The notes under the pieces are model-generated. The model saw nothing but the letters and a program-made list of their open reading frames with translations, did no database searches and was not told the DNA's origin. Shown piece after piece: positions 9,035 to 18,875 of a stretch of 64,000 bases of DNA (its first letter is position 1; each line of letters starts with the position of its first letter). The stretch is taken from contig NZ_VMSE01000002.1 of NCBI RefSeq assembly GCF_009858335.1, positions 248,001-312,000 of the forward strand. The letters run 5' to 3'. A program made the translations under genes and the position numbers. This DNA is from Methylovorus glucosotrophus. Lineage in GTDB: Bacteria > Pseudomonadota > Gammaproteobacteria > Burkholderiales > Methylophilaceae.

Positions 9035-10245
9035 TCAGGGATACTCGCGTCATAAGTGGTTGAAGGAGGCAGCATGCCGGCCATATGTTGCAACAGCATG
9101 TGCGCCAGCATGGTTTTGGAGCCAGGAGGAAGCGGATGTTCACCATGATCATCTATCAGCACGATACGGCTATCGTCGCCCCCCATGGCTTCACTGACCA
9201 GGTTGGCCGCCAGCAAGGGGACATTTTTCTGCAGCCGTTTTTTGCGCGCATGTTCCAGCAACTGATCGCTCTCGGCAGCAAAGCCGACACAGAATGGCCG
9301 GTCAGGCAGGCTGCTCACCGCGGCCAGGATATCCGGATTACGCACCAATTCGAGCTGCAGGGTATCAGCATGTTTCTTGATCTTCTGGTTTTGCATTTCT
9401 CGCGGGCGATAGTCGGCAACGGCGGCCACCGCAATAAAGACATCCTGCCCACGCACTTCCGCCATCACGGCGTCATGCATTTGCTGGGCGCTGGTGACTT
9501 GAATGGTGGTGCAGTGCCTTGGTGCCGCCAGGGCTGTAGGCCCGCTGATCAGGGTAACATCCGCACCCATCTCAATGGCCGCCTGGGCAATCGCATAGCC
9601 CATTTTGCCAGAGCTGAAATTGGTAATGCCACGCACCGGATCAATAGCTTCGATGGTGGGCCCCGCCGTGACAAGAATACGTTTGCCTGCCAGCAAGTTG
9701 CTTGGGCATGTAACTTGCAGCGCATCCACTATGGATTGCGGTTCCAGCATGCGGCCCAGGCCGGTTTCGCCGCACGCCTGTTCGCCGCTATCGGGGCCAA
9801 TCAGGCGTACGCCGTCTTGTTGCAGTTGTGCGACATTGCGCTGGGTCGCCGGATGTTCCCACATCTGGCGGTTCATGGCCGGGGCTACGATCAAGGGACA
9901 ATCGCGTGCCAGACACAAGGTGGAAAGCAGGTCATCGGCAGCACCATGCACCAGTTTTGCCATGAAGTCAGCACTGGCAGGGGCGACCAGAATGGCATCC
10001 GCCTGGCGTGAAAGCTCGATGTGCGGCATGCCATTAGCAATGCGCTCATCCCACAAGTCGGTGTATACCGGGCGACCAGATAGAGCTTGCATGGTCAGTG
10101 GGGTGATAAAGCGCGTGGCTGCCGACGTCATTACCACGTCTACCTGTATGCCTTGCTTGACCAGCAGGCGCACCAGTTCGGCGGTTTTATAGGCGGCAAT
10201 TCCGCCCGTCATGCCGACAACCAGATGTTGAATTGGACGAGTCAT
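9031..10245 (-). CDS. coaBC: Bifunctional phosphopantothenoylcysteine decarboxylase / phosphopantothenate-cysteine ligase
   Basis: Makes 4'-phosphopantetheine for coenzyme A. The N-terminal FMN-dependent CoaC half has [10 protein letters not shown], the APAMNRQMW substrate-binding motif and GETGLGRM. The C-terminal CoaB half has [22 protein letters not shown] and the KKRLQKN region that binds CTP. Start 10245 ([11 protein letters not shown]) is preferred to the in-frame ATG nine codons upstream because it gives the usual length of about 404 residues and has AAGAA in front. Confidence 0.95.
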   Translation of the reverse strand: MTRPIQHLVVGMTGGIAAYKTAELVRLLVKQGIQVDVVMTSAATRFITPLTMQALSGRPVYTDLWDERIANGMPHIELSRQADAILVAPASADFMAKLVHGAADDLLSTLCLARDCPLIVAPAMNRQMWEHPATQRNVAQLQQDGVRLIGPDSGEQACGETGLGRMLEPQSIVDALQVTCPSNLLAGKRILVTAGPTIEAIDPVRGITNFSSGKMGYAIAQAAIEMGADVTLISGPTALAAPRHCTTIQVTSAQQMHDAVMAEVRGQDVFIAVAAVADYRPREMQNQKIKKHADTLQLELVRNPDILAAVSSLPDRPFCVGFAAESDQLLEHARKKRLQKNVPLLAANLVSEAMGGDDSRIVLIDDHGEHPLPPGSKTMLAHMLLQHMAGMLPPSTTYDASIPE

Positions 10246-10325
10246 GATAAATTCTTGAATTAGTGGGCTCATTTTAATACAAATTACGGCAGCGCCAGTC
10301 TGCCGATTGCACGATTTAAACGGGG

Positions 10326-11099
10326 ATGCAGGGTATGTGGCGAAAACTCAGGATATTTGTATTGCTGTTTGTGTTGGTGACCGTGGCCCAGCAAGCATGG
10401 CTGAAAAACGGGCAGCCGGACTGGCACCGCACGTTGTATGTCACGCTATACCCGGTGAATGCCGACCTAAGTGAAGCCTCCAATGTGGCAATCCGCCGGC
10501 TGAATCAGGCACAACTGACGCAAATTGAAGAATATTTTGCCGAGCAGGGCAAACGATACCATCTCGCGCAGGCACAGCCATTTGCCGTGCACCTTGGGCC
10601 TGTGGTTGCGGATATTCCACCGCCCCCGCCGCGCAATGCGGGCATGCTGTCTACCATGACCTGGAGCCTGCATTTTCGCTGGTGGACCTGGCGACATAGT
10701 CCGCCCACGCCGATAAAAGCCGATATTCGCCTTTATCTGCTCTATTTTGATGTGGCGGGTCATCCCACCTTGCCGCATTCCACCGCCCTCAGCAAAGGCC
10801 GTGTCGGGCTGGTGAACGTATATGCCGATCCCGGACAAACCGCGCAGAATAATGTGGTGATTGCCCATGAGCTGCTGCACACCGTGGGTGCCCGCGACAA
10901 ATATGATCTGACGACTACACAACCGCATTACCCAGAGGGATACGCCGAGCCGGACCGGCAGCCCTTGTATCCGCAACGCTTCGCTGAACTCATGGCTGGA
11001 CGCATTCCAGACAGCCAGCATGGCGCGCATATTCCGGCAAATCTGTCACAGACGTTGGTGGGGGACCTCACAGCCAGGGAAATCGGATGGCAACCATGA
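10326..11099 (+). CDS. Membrane-anchored protein with HELLH metallopeptidase-like motif, function unknown
   Basis: A 257-residue protein with one N-terminal hydrophobic helix (residues about 8-24), so probably a periplasm-facing anchored protein. HELLH (181-185) followed by DKYD (191-194) looks like a zinc-peptidase active site; E221 in FAELM is a possible third ligand. A Pro-rich segment (PPPPP, about 98-102) and an HFRWWTWRH stretch precede the catalytic part. I do not recognise a named family. It ends 13 bases before radC on the same strand. The start could also be the ATG three codons later (MWRKLR). Confidence 0.7.
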   Translation: MQGMWRKLRIFVLLFVLVTVAQQAWLKNGQPDWHRTLYVTLYPVNADLSEASNVAIRRLNQAQLTQIEEYFAEQGKRYHLAQAQPFAVHLGPVVADIPPPPPRNAGMLSTMTWSLHFRWWTWRHSPPTPIKADIRLYLLYFDVAGHPTLPHSTALSKGRVGLVNVYADPGQTAQNNVVIAHELLHTVGARDKYDLTTTQPHYPEGYAEPDRQPLYPQRFAELMAGRIPDSQHGAHIPANLSQTLVGDLTAREIGWQP

Positions 11100-11112
11100 G
11101 GAAACATAACGT

Positions 11113-11787
11113 ATGGCAATTATCGATTGGCCGGAAGGGGAGCGCCCGCGCGAAAAGCTGCTGACGCAGGGTAGTAGCGCATTGTCAGATGCTGAATTGC
11201 TGGCGATTTTTTTACGCGTAGGCGTGACTGGCAAAAGCGCCGTCGATCTGGCGCGCGAGCTATTGCAGGTGTTTGGCAGCCTGAATGGTATTTTTGCCGC
11301 CAGCCTGGAACAGATTTCCCGGATCAAGGGCATGGGCAGCAGCAAGTATGTGCAGCTGCAGGCGATTTTTGAGATGAGCCGGCGTGCGCTCACTGAAGAA
11401 ATGCAGGCGCGCGATGTCATGAACTCGCCGCAACAGGTGCGCGATTTTCTCAGCCTCAAGCTGGGAGGGCTGCCGCGCGAAGTGTTTCTGGTGATATTTC
11501 TGGATGCGCAAAACCGCGTACTGGCACATGAGGAGATGTTTGCGGGTACGCTGACACAGACCAGCGTGCATCCGCGGGAAATCGTCAAGCGTGCGCTGTA
11601 TTACAACGCGGGCGCGGTGATCCTGGCCCACAACCACCCCTCCGGTGTTGCCGAGCCTAGCCGGGCCGATGAAATGATCACGGCTCAGCTGAAGACGGCG
11701 CTGGATCTGGTAGATGTGCGCGTGCTGGATCATTTTGTCGTGGCGGGCAATACCACCTTGTCGTTTGCGGAACGCGGCCTGCTCTAG
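11113..11787 (+). CDS. radC: RadC family protein (JAB/MPN domain)
   Basis: A 224-residue RadC with an N-terminal helix-hairpin-helix-like region ([18 protein letters not shown]) and a C-terminal JAB1/MPN metalloprotease-like fold. The JAMM signature H-x-H-x10-D is seen in [14 protein letters not shown]. Despite the historical name, a direct DNA-repair role is doubtful in the family; a metal-dependent peptidase or DNA-linked role remains open. AGGAAA is upstream of the ATG. Confidence 0.93.
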   Translation: MAIIDWPEGERPREKLLTQGSSALSDAELLAIFLRVGVTGKSAVDLARELLQVFGSLNGIFAASLEQISRIKGMGSSKYVQLQAIFEMSRRALTEEMQARDVMNSPQQVRDFLSLKLGGLPREVFLVIFLDAQNRVLAHEEMFAGTLTQTSVHPREIVKRALYYNAGAVILAHNHPSGVAEPSRADEMITAQLKTALDLVDVRVLDHFVVAGNTTLSFAERGLL

Positions 11788-11823
11788 GATGGCGCCTCGC
11801 TGAAGCGGGCGAATTCTGCTCGA

Positions 11824-12705
11824 TCAGTTCTGCTCGATGGGGGTCACGGTGACGCTGACATCCAGCTGCTGGGCGCCACCGCCCAGTACTACACCCCGCA
11901 TGGGCGAAATATCGCTGAAATCGCGTCCCCAGGCGACGGTGATGTGATCCGTCTGCACCAGGCAGTTGTTGGTCGGGTCAAAATCCACCCAACCTGTATC
12001 CGGGCAGTAAACCGAGGCCCAGGCATGCGAGGCATCGGCACCAATCATACGCTCCTGGCCTTCGGGTGGGGTCGTGAGGATATAACCGCTGACATAGCGG
12101 CAAGCCAGGCCCAGGCTGCGCAGGCAGGCAATCATCAGATGCGCAAAATCCTGGCATACGCCACGGCGCCCGGCCAGCACGTCGGATAGAGGCGTAGAAA
12201 TGCTGGTGGCCTGGTCATCAAACTCAAAATCCTGGTAGATGCGCTGGGTCAGGTCCAGCGCCGCTTCGAGCAAGGGCCTGCCGGGCGTGAAGCTGGGGGC
12301 TGCGTAATTTGCCAGCGTATGGTGGCGACCCGCCTTGGGCGAGCTGAACAGGAACGCCTGCGCCTCGATATGCGTGTTGTAGTGCTGGATCAGCTCTTCT
12401 TTCACAAACTCCCAGCTCGGGCTTTGGCTTAGTGAAGCGGGCAATACGCGCGGCAGCACCTCCACGGTGGATTCCGAGATGACAGACAAGGTCTGGTGCG
12501 GGCTGTAAATGGAAAAATACAGGCGAGAATTGCCGAAATAATCCAGCCGCTGCGAAGTCTCGCTGGGATTGGGGGAAATGGTGATCTGATGCGCCAGCGT
12601 GGTTTGCCATGCCAGTAGTCGCGGCGTCATGTGCAGCATGTGCTGCGACAGGGTCACATCAAAATCGTACTGATACTCGGTCTGGTGCTGGATGTGGTAG
12701 CGCAT
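11824..12705 (-). CDS. Transglutaminase-like domain protein
   Basis: A 293-residue cytosolic-looking protein (no signal peptide) with a bacterial transglutaminase N-terminal beta domain and a transglutaminase-like core. The catalytic triad is visible: Cys in RRGVCQDFAHL, His in DASHAWASVY and Asp in GWVDFDPTNN. Such proteins act as thiol peptidases or acyltransferases. It is the last gene of a tight three-gene minus-strand operon (6 and 9 bases between genes) with the ATP-grasp/alpha-E fusion and the large DUF2126 transglutaminase. Association of these families has been noted in comparative genomics as a peptide ligation or modification system; the substrate is not known. Confidence 0.9.
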   Translation of the reverse strand: MRYHIQHQTEYQYDFDVTLSQHMLHMTPRLLAWQTTLAHQITISPNPSETSQRLDYFGNSRLYFSIYSPHQTLSVISESTVEVLPRVLPASLSQSPSWEFVKEELIQHYNTHIEAQAFLFSSPKAGRHHTLANYAAPSFTPGRPLLEAALDLTQRIYQDFEFDDQATSISTPLSDVLAGRRGVCQDFAHLMIACLRSLGLACRYVSGYILTTPPEGQERMIGADASHAWASVYCPDTGWVDFDPTNNCLVQTDHITVAWGRDFSDISPMRGVVLGGGAQQLDVSVTVTPIEQN

Positions 12706-12711
12706 GGCGGC

Positions 12712-15249
12712 TTAGTTGGCGGTGGTGTCCGAGAAGCTGAAAAAGCGATGCCCCAACTGCGTAGAAATATCCACGCTGGCCTGATAGGTGTCGCTCAGCC
12801 ATACCATCAACTCCGGGCTGTTGTGATGGAATGATGCATCCACATCAAACGCGCGCAGGCTTTCCATGCGCTCCATCATGCGTCCTTCGCCGCCACCGCC
12901 GTTGTAGGTGGACGATATCTGCGACAGGTATTTCACCAGTCCGCGTAACTGGAACATCATCGCATTCGGATTATTTTCATCAATCAGCAACAGATAAAGC
13001 ACTGGCAACCACTCGGGCTGCGCGGCATAGCGTGCGCGATAGGTGACGATGGAATCGGTCAGTTCCAGCAGCCAGTCCAGGCTGCTTTCGGCCGGCATCG
13101 CCAACGCCTTTTGCAACAGGATGCACAGAAACTGCAGGCGTTCGATGCGGCGCCCCAGGGACAGGAAGCGCCAGCCCTGGTCACGCGTCATGCTGTCCAG
13201 CGTAAAGCCGGAGATGGTGACCAGAGAGGTATTGGTTTCATCCAGCACTGCCAGCGCCTCGCTCAGGGAGGCTTGGGCATCACGCTCGGCAAAACGCAGA
13301 TGCAGCTGGTTGATCAGGCGCCAATGGTCGCCCGACAAGCGTTCGCGCAAACTGAAAGCCAGCTGGAAAAACTGGGTAATGTGATTGGCCAGGCTGGAGC
13401 TGTCATTGGCAAAAATGGCCGCAATCAGCAGGCACTCAATGGCGTTTTCATCTTCGGCAAACAGGGGGTAATTGCCGTCAGACTCCTCATCTTCAGGCGG
13501 CATGAGGTTATACCAGACACACATGGCTTTGACGGTAGGCCATTCCACAGCCCGATGCTCGGGCGAGAAATCCAGCAGGTAATGAATAGCCGTGCGCAGC
13601 AGTCGGGTGGCATGGTAGCTGCGCACCGAATGACGGCCAAACCAGAACAGGTTTTCAATGACGCGGCTGGAAAGGTGAATGTTGTCATGCACCAGCCCGG
13701 CACTGGAGGTGGTCTTGCGCAGCAGGCTGGGCGTGTTCGGCTTGAACTCGGGCGTGATCACCCAGGTATCCTTACTGCAGCCGCTGCCCTGCATGGTAAT
13801 CACGCGTTTGCTGGCATTGCTGGCAACCCGTGTCAGGCCGCCTGGCATGACGATATAGCCATTGGGCGTGGCACAGGCAAATACCCGCAGCCCCACCGAT
13901 TGCGCCTGCATCTGCTGCAGCTGGCTGTTCCAGACCGGCGCCTGCGATACCTTGACCAGCTCCTGCGCCAGGTAGTTTTCCGGATTGGCGCGCAGTTGCG
14001 CAATCAGCTCCTCGCGTGCTGCGCCATCCAGGTCCTGCCCGTAAATCATGATTTCGCGCGTGTGCAAAAAGGCGTTCTTGATCAGCAAGCGATCCAGATT
14101 GGCAATCACGGTCTCCAGGGCCTTTGGCTCACCGCACCACCACGTGGCGACGGAAGGCAACATCAAGGGTTGCTTGAGCAGATGCTGGCTGAGCGCGGGC
14201 AAAAAGCCCATCAGCGCGCCCGATTGCAGCACATTGCTGCCCAGGCTATTCGCCAGCAGCACATGGCCGCGACGCGCGACTTCGGTGAGCCCGGCAATGC
14301 CCAGCAGCGATTCGGCATTCAACTCCAGCGGGTCACAGTAAATATCGTCGAGCCGCCTGAGGATGGCATGCACAGGCTTGAGGCCTGCCAGTGTTTTGAG
14401 CCAGACCACGCCTTCGCGCACGGTCAGGTCGTTACCCTGTACCAGCGGAAAACCGAGATAGCCTGCCAGGTAGGATTGCTCGTGATAGGTTTCATTGAAG
14501 GGCCCCGCCGTCAGGATCACTGTAAGCGGCTGCTCGCTGGGGCTCAGCGGTGCGATGTTGGGGTTGGCTTGCGATTGTCGATAGGCACACTCACGTCCCC
14601 AATGGGCCAGGCTATCGCGCAGGCTGGCAAAAAATCCGCTCAGGCGCTGGATGTTAAGGTCACGGAACAGATCGGGAAACACGCTGGAAATCACCATGCG
14701 GTTTTCCAGCGCATAGCCTGTGCCCGCAGGCGCCTGCGTGCGGTCCGACACTACCCACCAGCGGCCATCGGCCGAGCGGGCGAGGTCTACGGCATACATG
14801 TGCAAAGCGACGCCATCCGGCTGCGGAATGCCATGACAGGGGCGCAGGAAACCGGCATTGCCGTGTATGAGGGCTGGTGGCAGCATGCCTTGCGCCATCA
14901 GTGTCTGTTCACCGTAAATGTCGCGCAACACGGTGTTGAGGATGGTGGCACGCTGAATGACGGCGGCTTCGATATGTGCCCATTCATCCTGCGGCAGGAT
15001 AAAGGGCAGGGGGTCCAGATCCCAGGGCCGCTGCCCGCCCTGAGTGTCGGCGTAGGCGTTATAGGTCAGGCCGTTTTCGTGTACCAGTCGACGCACGTTT
15101 TCAACGCGCTTGCGCATCTCGGCTGGCTCTTCACCACTTAATGAATCTATCAGTGGCTGCCAGTGAGGGCGGGGCGTTCCGGGCGATTGCAGCAGCTCGT
15201 TATGAGAGTTTGCCGCAAACGGGTATTCGTTCAGTATCGAAGACAGCAT
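12712..15249 (-). CDS. Circularly permuted ATP-grasp / alpha-E domain fusion protein
   Basis: An 845-residue fusion. Residues about 1-490 match the circularly permuted ATP-grasp family (QDEWAHIEAAVIQRATILN, DIYGEQTLM, HGNAGFLRP, LENRMVISSVFPDLF, YCDPLELNAES). Residues about 515-835 match the alpha-E (DUF403) domain (ENLFWFGRHSVRSYHATRLLRTA). In many bacteria these are two separate genes; here they are joined. ATP-grasp enzymes of this class are predicted to make amide or peptide bonds, with the transglutaminase-like neighbours acting on the product. Function is a family-based prediction. Confidence 0.88.
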   Translation of the reverse strand: MLSSILNEYPFAANSHNELLQSPGTPRPHWQPLIDSLSGEEPAEMRKRVENVRRLVHENGLTYNAYADTQGGQRPWDLDPLPFILPQDEWAHIEAAVIQRATILNTVLRDIYGEQTLMAQGMLPPALIHGNAGFLRPCHGIPQPDGVALHMYAVDLARSADGRWWVVSDRTQAPAGTGYALENRMVISSVFPDLFRDLNIQRLSGFFASLRDSLAHWGRECAYRQSQANPNIAPLSPSEQPLTVILTAGPFNETYHEQSYLAGYLGFPLVQGNDLTVREGVVWLKTLAGLKPVHAILRRLDDIYCDPLELNAESLLGIAGLTEVARRGHVLLANSLGSNVLQSGALMGFLPALSQHLLKQPLMLPSVATWWCGEPKALETVIANLDRLLIKNAFLHTREIMIYGQDLDGAAREELIAQLRANPENYLAQELVKVSQAPVWNSQLQQMQAQSVGLRVFACATPNGYIVMPGGLTRVASNASKRVITMQGSGCSKDTWVITPEFKPNTPSLLRKTTSSAGLVHDNIHLSSRVIENLFWFGRHSVRSYHATRLLRTAIHYLLDFSPEHRAVEWPTVKAMCVWYNLMPPEDEESDGNYPLFAEDENAIECLLIAAIFANDSSSLANHITQFFQLAFSLRERLSGDHWRLINQLHLRFAERDAQASLSEALAVLDETNTSLVTISGFTLDSMTRDQGWRFLSLGRRIERLQFLCILLQKALAMPAESSLDWLLELTDSIVTYRARYAAQPEWLPVLYLLLIDENNPNAMMFQLRGLVKYLSQISSTYNGGGGEGRMMERMESLRAFDVDASFHHNSPELMVWLSDTYQASVDISTQLGHRFFSFSDTTAN

Positions 15250-15258
15250 GGCGCAATA

Positions 15259-18200
15259 TTAAACAGCTTGCCACCGCAGGTCGAGCGTAAACGGGAATTT
15301 CGGGTTGCGCGGCTCTTCGGCAATCGATACCGCCCCCGGCGTGTGACCATGATCCCAGAAGCGCGTAAAGCGGCGCGCCTCGGCCTCAAAGGCATTGACC
15401 GGGAAGCTGTCGTAATTGCGCCCACCAGGATGGCTGACGTGGTAAGTACAACCGCCTATTGCCCGTCCGCTCCAGGTATCGACCAGATCAAACACCAGTG
15501 GTACATGCGGTGCGATGGTGGGGTGCAGGGCGGACCAGGGGCTCCAGGCGCGGAAGCGCACGCCCGCGACATATTCGCCGGCAATGCCGGTGGCTTGCAG
15601 CGGTAGAGGTCTGCCATTGCAGGTGACGATATGGCGGCCATCCGTGAGGCCGCGCACGCGCAACTGCATGCGCTCTACCGAGGAATCCACATAGCGCGAG
15701 GTGCCGCCGCCGCTCATCTCTTCGCCCAGCACATTCCAGGGCTCGATGGCCTGACGCAATTCCAGCTCCACGCCGTGGTAGTTGACCGTGCCGTAACGCG
15801 GGAAACGGAATTCAACAAAAGGATCAAACCAGTGTTTTTCAAAGGCATAACCCGCTTCGCGCAGGTCCGCCACCACATCGCCAATATCCTGCGCAATAAA
15901 ATGCGGCAGCATCCAGCGATCATGCAGCTCGGTGCCCCAATGCACCAGCTTGCCCTGGTAGGGCTTGCGCCAGAAATGCGCCACCAGCGCCCGTAGTAGC
16001 AGCATTTGCAGCAGGCTCATGCGGGCATGGGGCGGCATTTCAAAGGCGCGGAATTCCACCAGGCCCAGACGGCCAGTCGGCCCATCAGGCGAATAGAGTT
16101 TGTCGATGGAAAATTCGGAACGGTGCGTATTCCCTGTCAGATCCACCAGCAGATTGCGCAGCAGCCGGTCGACCAGCCACGGGCGCTCACTCTCCGTGGT
16201 GTCTGGCAATACCTTGTCCATTTGCTGAAAGGCAATCGCCAGCTCGTAGAGATTGTCGTCGCGTGCTTCATCCACCCGTGGCGCCTGGCTGGTGGGCCCG
16301 ATAAAGGTCCCAGAAAACAGATACGACAATGCCGGGTGGTTTTGCCAGTAGGTAATCAGGCTTTTCAGCACATCTGGTCGTCGCAGCATGGGACTGTCAG
16401 CCGGGGTGGCGCCGCCCAGGGTGGCGTGGTTGCCACCGCCGGTGCCTGTGTGGCGGCCATCCAGCATGAATTTCTCGGTGCCCAGCCGGGTCTGGCGGGC
16501 TTCTTCATACAGGGTGGTGACATTGCCCACCAGCTCCTGCCAGCTCGCTGCCGGGTGGATATTGACCTCGATCACGCCCGGGTCGGGCGTGACGCTGAGT
16601 GACTTGATGCGTGCATCGCGAGGAGGTGGGTAGCCTTCCAGCCAGAGCTTGAGCTGATGCTTGGCTGCGGTGGCTTCAACCGCCGCCACCAGGGTCAGGT
16701 AATCCTCAATGCGCGACACGGGCGGCATGAACACATGCAGTCGTCCGCCACGGACCTCCACGCACAGCGCAGTGTGCACTACCTCGCGCGCTTCCGGTTT
16801 TTTCAGGCTGGCCTTGCCGGGCTTGCTGCGGGCCAGAGGTTTTTCCGGCAAGTCTGCTCTGGCTTCAAAGGGATCCACCGCAAACTCGGGCTCGACATCG
16901 TCGGGCAATACCCATGGCAGCGAGGCTAAAGGCAGGCGCAGGCCCATGGGCGAGTCGCCGCTCAACAGGTAAAGATGCTCGCGGCGTAGCGGCCATTTGC
17001 TGGTGCGCCAGCTGGTGGTTTTGCTGGTGGATTCCGGCTTGAGTGGAATCACATAACCAGCGGCTTTGCCCAGGCCCACTTCCAGCAGTTGCGCCAAGCG
17101 TTTGCGTTCTTCGCTGGCAGCAAGGTCGGCCTGCAGGGGGTCAACATTGTCCGGCAGGCGTTGCTCCAGCAAGGCTTGCTGCATGACATCCTCATACGCT
17201 TCTATCATGCAGGCCGGGGGCAGACCCAATGTTTCCACCAGGCTGGTGGCAAAAAGCCTTGCCTCGGCTACGTCGTAATTCTCCGGCTGACCATCCCTGG
17301 AAAACAGCGAGGCATCGTTCCACATGGGCTGGCCATCCACACGCCAGTACATATTGATGGCCCAGCGCGGCAAAGGCTCGCCCGGGTACCATTTGCCCTG
17401 GCCATAATGCAGCAGCCCGCCCTGGCTGAAGCGCTCTTTCAGCCGCAGCGCCAGCTTGCCTGCGAGCTCACGTTTCTTGTCGCCATGTGCCTGGGTGTTC
17501 CACTCGGGGCCGTCCATGTCATCGATCGATACAAAGGTGGGCTCGCCGCCCTGTGTCAGCCGCACATCCTGCTTTTGCAGATCACGGTCTACCTGCTGAC
17601 CTATCTGGTCTATCTTTTCCCAGTCTTCTTCACTATAGGGTTTGGTGACGCGCGGGTCTTCGTGTATGCGCGTGACACTCATTTCATGGTGAAACGTAAC
17701 TTCTGCGATATCGGTAAAGCCGGTTACCGGCGCGGCCGAGGCGGGCATGGCGGTACACGCCAGCGGAATATGGCCTTCGCCTGCCAGCAAGCCGGAGGTC
17801 GGGTCCAGGCCTATCCATCCGGCGCCGGGGATATACACTTCGGTCCATGCATGCAGATCGGTGAAGTCCACCTCGGTGCCACTGGGCCCATCCAGCGCCT
17901 TGATGTCGGCGGTGAGCTGAATCAGATAGCCGGAGACAAAACGTGCCGCCAGGCCAAGGTGGCGCAGTATCTGCACCAGCAGCCAGGCGCTGTCGCGGCA
18001 GGAGCCACTGCGTTTTTCCAGCGTTTCTTCCGGCGTTTGCACGCCGGGCTCCATGCGCACCAGATAGCCGATATCGCCTTGCAGACGCTGGTTGATGGCC
18101 ACCAGGAAATTGGCAATGCTGAGTGGTGCCCCCAATAGCTGGCTGCGCGTGTCGTCCAGCCACTTGGCCAGCCTCGGGCCTGCCGGTTCCGCTTTCAGGT

Positions 18201-18549
18201 AGGGCGCGAGTTCGTATTCCAGTTGTTCGGTATAGGCAAAAGGAAACTGCTCGGCGTATTTTTCCACGAAAAAATCGAAGGGGTTGATGACCGTCATATC
18301 GGCCACCAGCGTCACTGTGAAGTCCAGCTGGGTGACTTTTTCCGGGAACACAAAGCGTGAAATGTAATTGCCGTAGGGATCCTGCTGCCAGTTGATGAAG
18401 TGCTTTTCCGGGTTTACCGTCAGCGAGTACGACAACACCGGCGTGCGGGCGTGGGCCGCGGGCTTGAGCCGTACTTCATGCGGAGAGAGATTAACCAGGC
18501 GATCAAAGGTGTAGCTGGTCTTGTGGTGCAATGCAACGCGTATGGCCAT
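15259..18549 (-). CDS. Large transglutaminase-like protein with DUF2126
   Basis: A 1096-residue protein, the first gene of the operon. The N-terminal 290 or so residues form a transglutaminase-like module with Cys in RSGSCRDSAWLL, His in TDLHAWTEVY and Asp in GWIGLDPTSG. The remaining 800 residues are the DUF2126 region, with LTQGGEPTFVSIDDMDGPEWN, HTGTGGGNHATLGG and DKLYSPDGPTGRLGLVEFRA. GAAGGA lies eight bases before the ATG. The operon is preceded by a four-unit tandem repeat. Likely cytosolic; acts with the ATP-grasp partner in an undefined peptide-modifying pathway. Confidence 0.9.
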   Translation of the reverse strand: MAIRVALHHKTSYTFDRLVNLSPHEVRLKPAAHARTPVLSYSLTVNPEKHFINWQQDPYGNYISRFVFPEKVTQLDFTVTLVADMTVINPFDFFVEKYAEQFPFAYTEQLEYELAPYLKAEPAGPRLAKWLDDTRSQLLGAPLSIANFLVAINQRLQGDIGYLVRMEPGVQTPEETLEKRSGSCRDSAWLLVQILRHLGLAARFVSGYLIQLTADIKALDGPSGTEVDFTDLHAWTEVYIPGAGWIGLDPTSGLLAGEGHIPLACTAMPASAAPVTGFTDIAEVTFHHEMSVTRIHEDPRVTKPYSEEDWEKIDQIGQQVDRDLQKQDVRLTQGGEPTFVSIDDMDGPEWNTQAHGDKKRELAGKLALRLKERFSQGGLLHYGQGKWYPGEPLPRWAINMYWRVDGQPMWNDASLFSRDGQPENYDVAEARLFATSLVETLGLPPACMIEAYEDVMQQALLEQRLPDNVDPLQADLAASEERKRLAQLLEVGLGKAAGYVIPLKPESTSKTTSWRTSKWPLRREHLYLLSGDSPMGLRLPLASLPWVLPDDVEPEFAVDPFEARADLPEKPLARSKPGKASLKKPEAREVVHTALCVEVRGGRLHVFMPPVSRIEDYLTLVAAVEATAAKHQLKLWLEGYPPPRDARIKSLSVTPDPGVIEVNIHPAASWQELVGNVTTLYEEARQTRLGTEKFMLDGRHTGTGGGNHATLGGATPADSPMLRRPDVLKSLITYWQNHPALSYLFSGTFIGPTSQAPRVDEARDDNLYELAIAFQQMDKVLPDTTESERPWLVDRLLRNLLVDLTGNTHRSEFSIDKLYSPDGPTGRLGLVEFRAFEMPPHARMSLLQMLLLRALVAHFWRKPYQGKLVHWGTELHDRWMLPHFIAQDIGDVVADLREAGYAFEKHWFDPFVEFRFPRYGTVNYHGVELELRQAIEPWNVLGEEMSGGGTSRYVDSSVERMQLRVRGLTDGRHIVTCNGRPLPLQATGIAGEYVAGVRFRAWSPWSALHPTIAPHVPLVFDLVDTWSGRAIGGCTYHVSHPGGRNYDSFPVNAFEAEARRFTRFWDHGHTPGAVSIAEEPRNPKFPFTLDLRWQAV

Positions 18550-18569
18550 GCGAATCCTTCACAACTGTT

Positions 18570-18628
18570 CTTAAGTTCACGAGTCTTGAGTCACGAATCT
18601 TTGGGTCATGAATCTTTGGGTCACGAAC
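18570..18628. repeat. Short tandem repeat, four units of 14-15 bp
   Basis: Units are at 18570-18584, 18585-18598, 18599-18613 and 18614-18628. The last three are near-identical to CTTTGGGTCACGAAT; the first is more diverged. The array lies 21-79 bases upstream of the start codon of the transglutaminase operon, so in its leader or promoter. It could be a slipped-strand repeat or a multi-copy protein-binding site. Confidence 0.75.
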
Positions 18629-18875
18629 GTTCTTGGACTTATTCAGATGGCAGGCCAACATGACCTGCCACGGCCATGAATACCAGCATGAACCATGCCA
18701 GCAAACGACTGCTGAGCCTGTTTTCAGGCTGTGGGGGAATAGCGTGGTACTGCTTCAGCCCAGCGCACACCGGGAGTGAAGGCTAACTTGGCTTTTAGTA
18801 TGCGCTGGATCGAGGAAATAAACCGTGCTCTTTAAAAAATGAACGCTATTTCAAAGAGCACCTATCAGGAATGGC
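18629..18875. other. Intergenic region with two hairpins, no gene seen
   Basis: Between the transglutaminase operon promoter side and the small exported gene. It holds a perfect 6-bp hairpin AGCCTG-TTTT-CAGGCT (18715-18730) and a 9-bp stem GTGCTCTTT / AAAGAGCAC with a 19-base loop (18825-18861). The second lies just after the stop of the gene at 18876-19181 and may end its transcript, although it has no T-run. No convincing open reading frame or RNA gene is visible. Confidence 0.5.

Noticed and set aside
13111..15141. 676-codon plus-strand open frame opposite the ATP-grasp gene
   Set aside because: It is an antisense shadow of a GC-rich real gene: no recognisable domain, low-complexity His/Gln/Arg-rich translation and no ribosome-binding site.
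18825..18861. 9-bp stem GTGCTCTTT / AAAGAGCAC as a firm terminator
   Set aside because: Loop of 19 bases and no T-run on either strand; kept only as a hairpin in the intergenic note.
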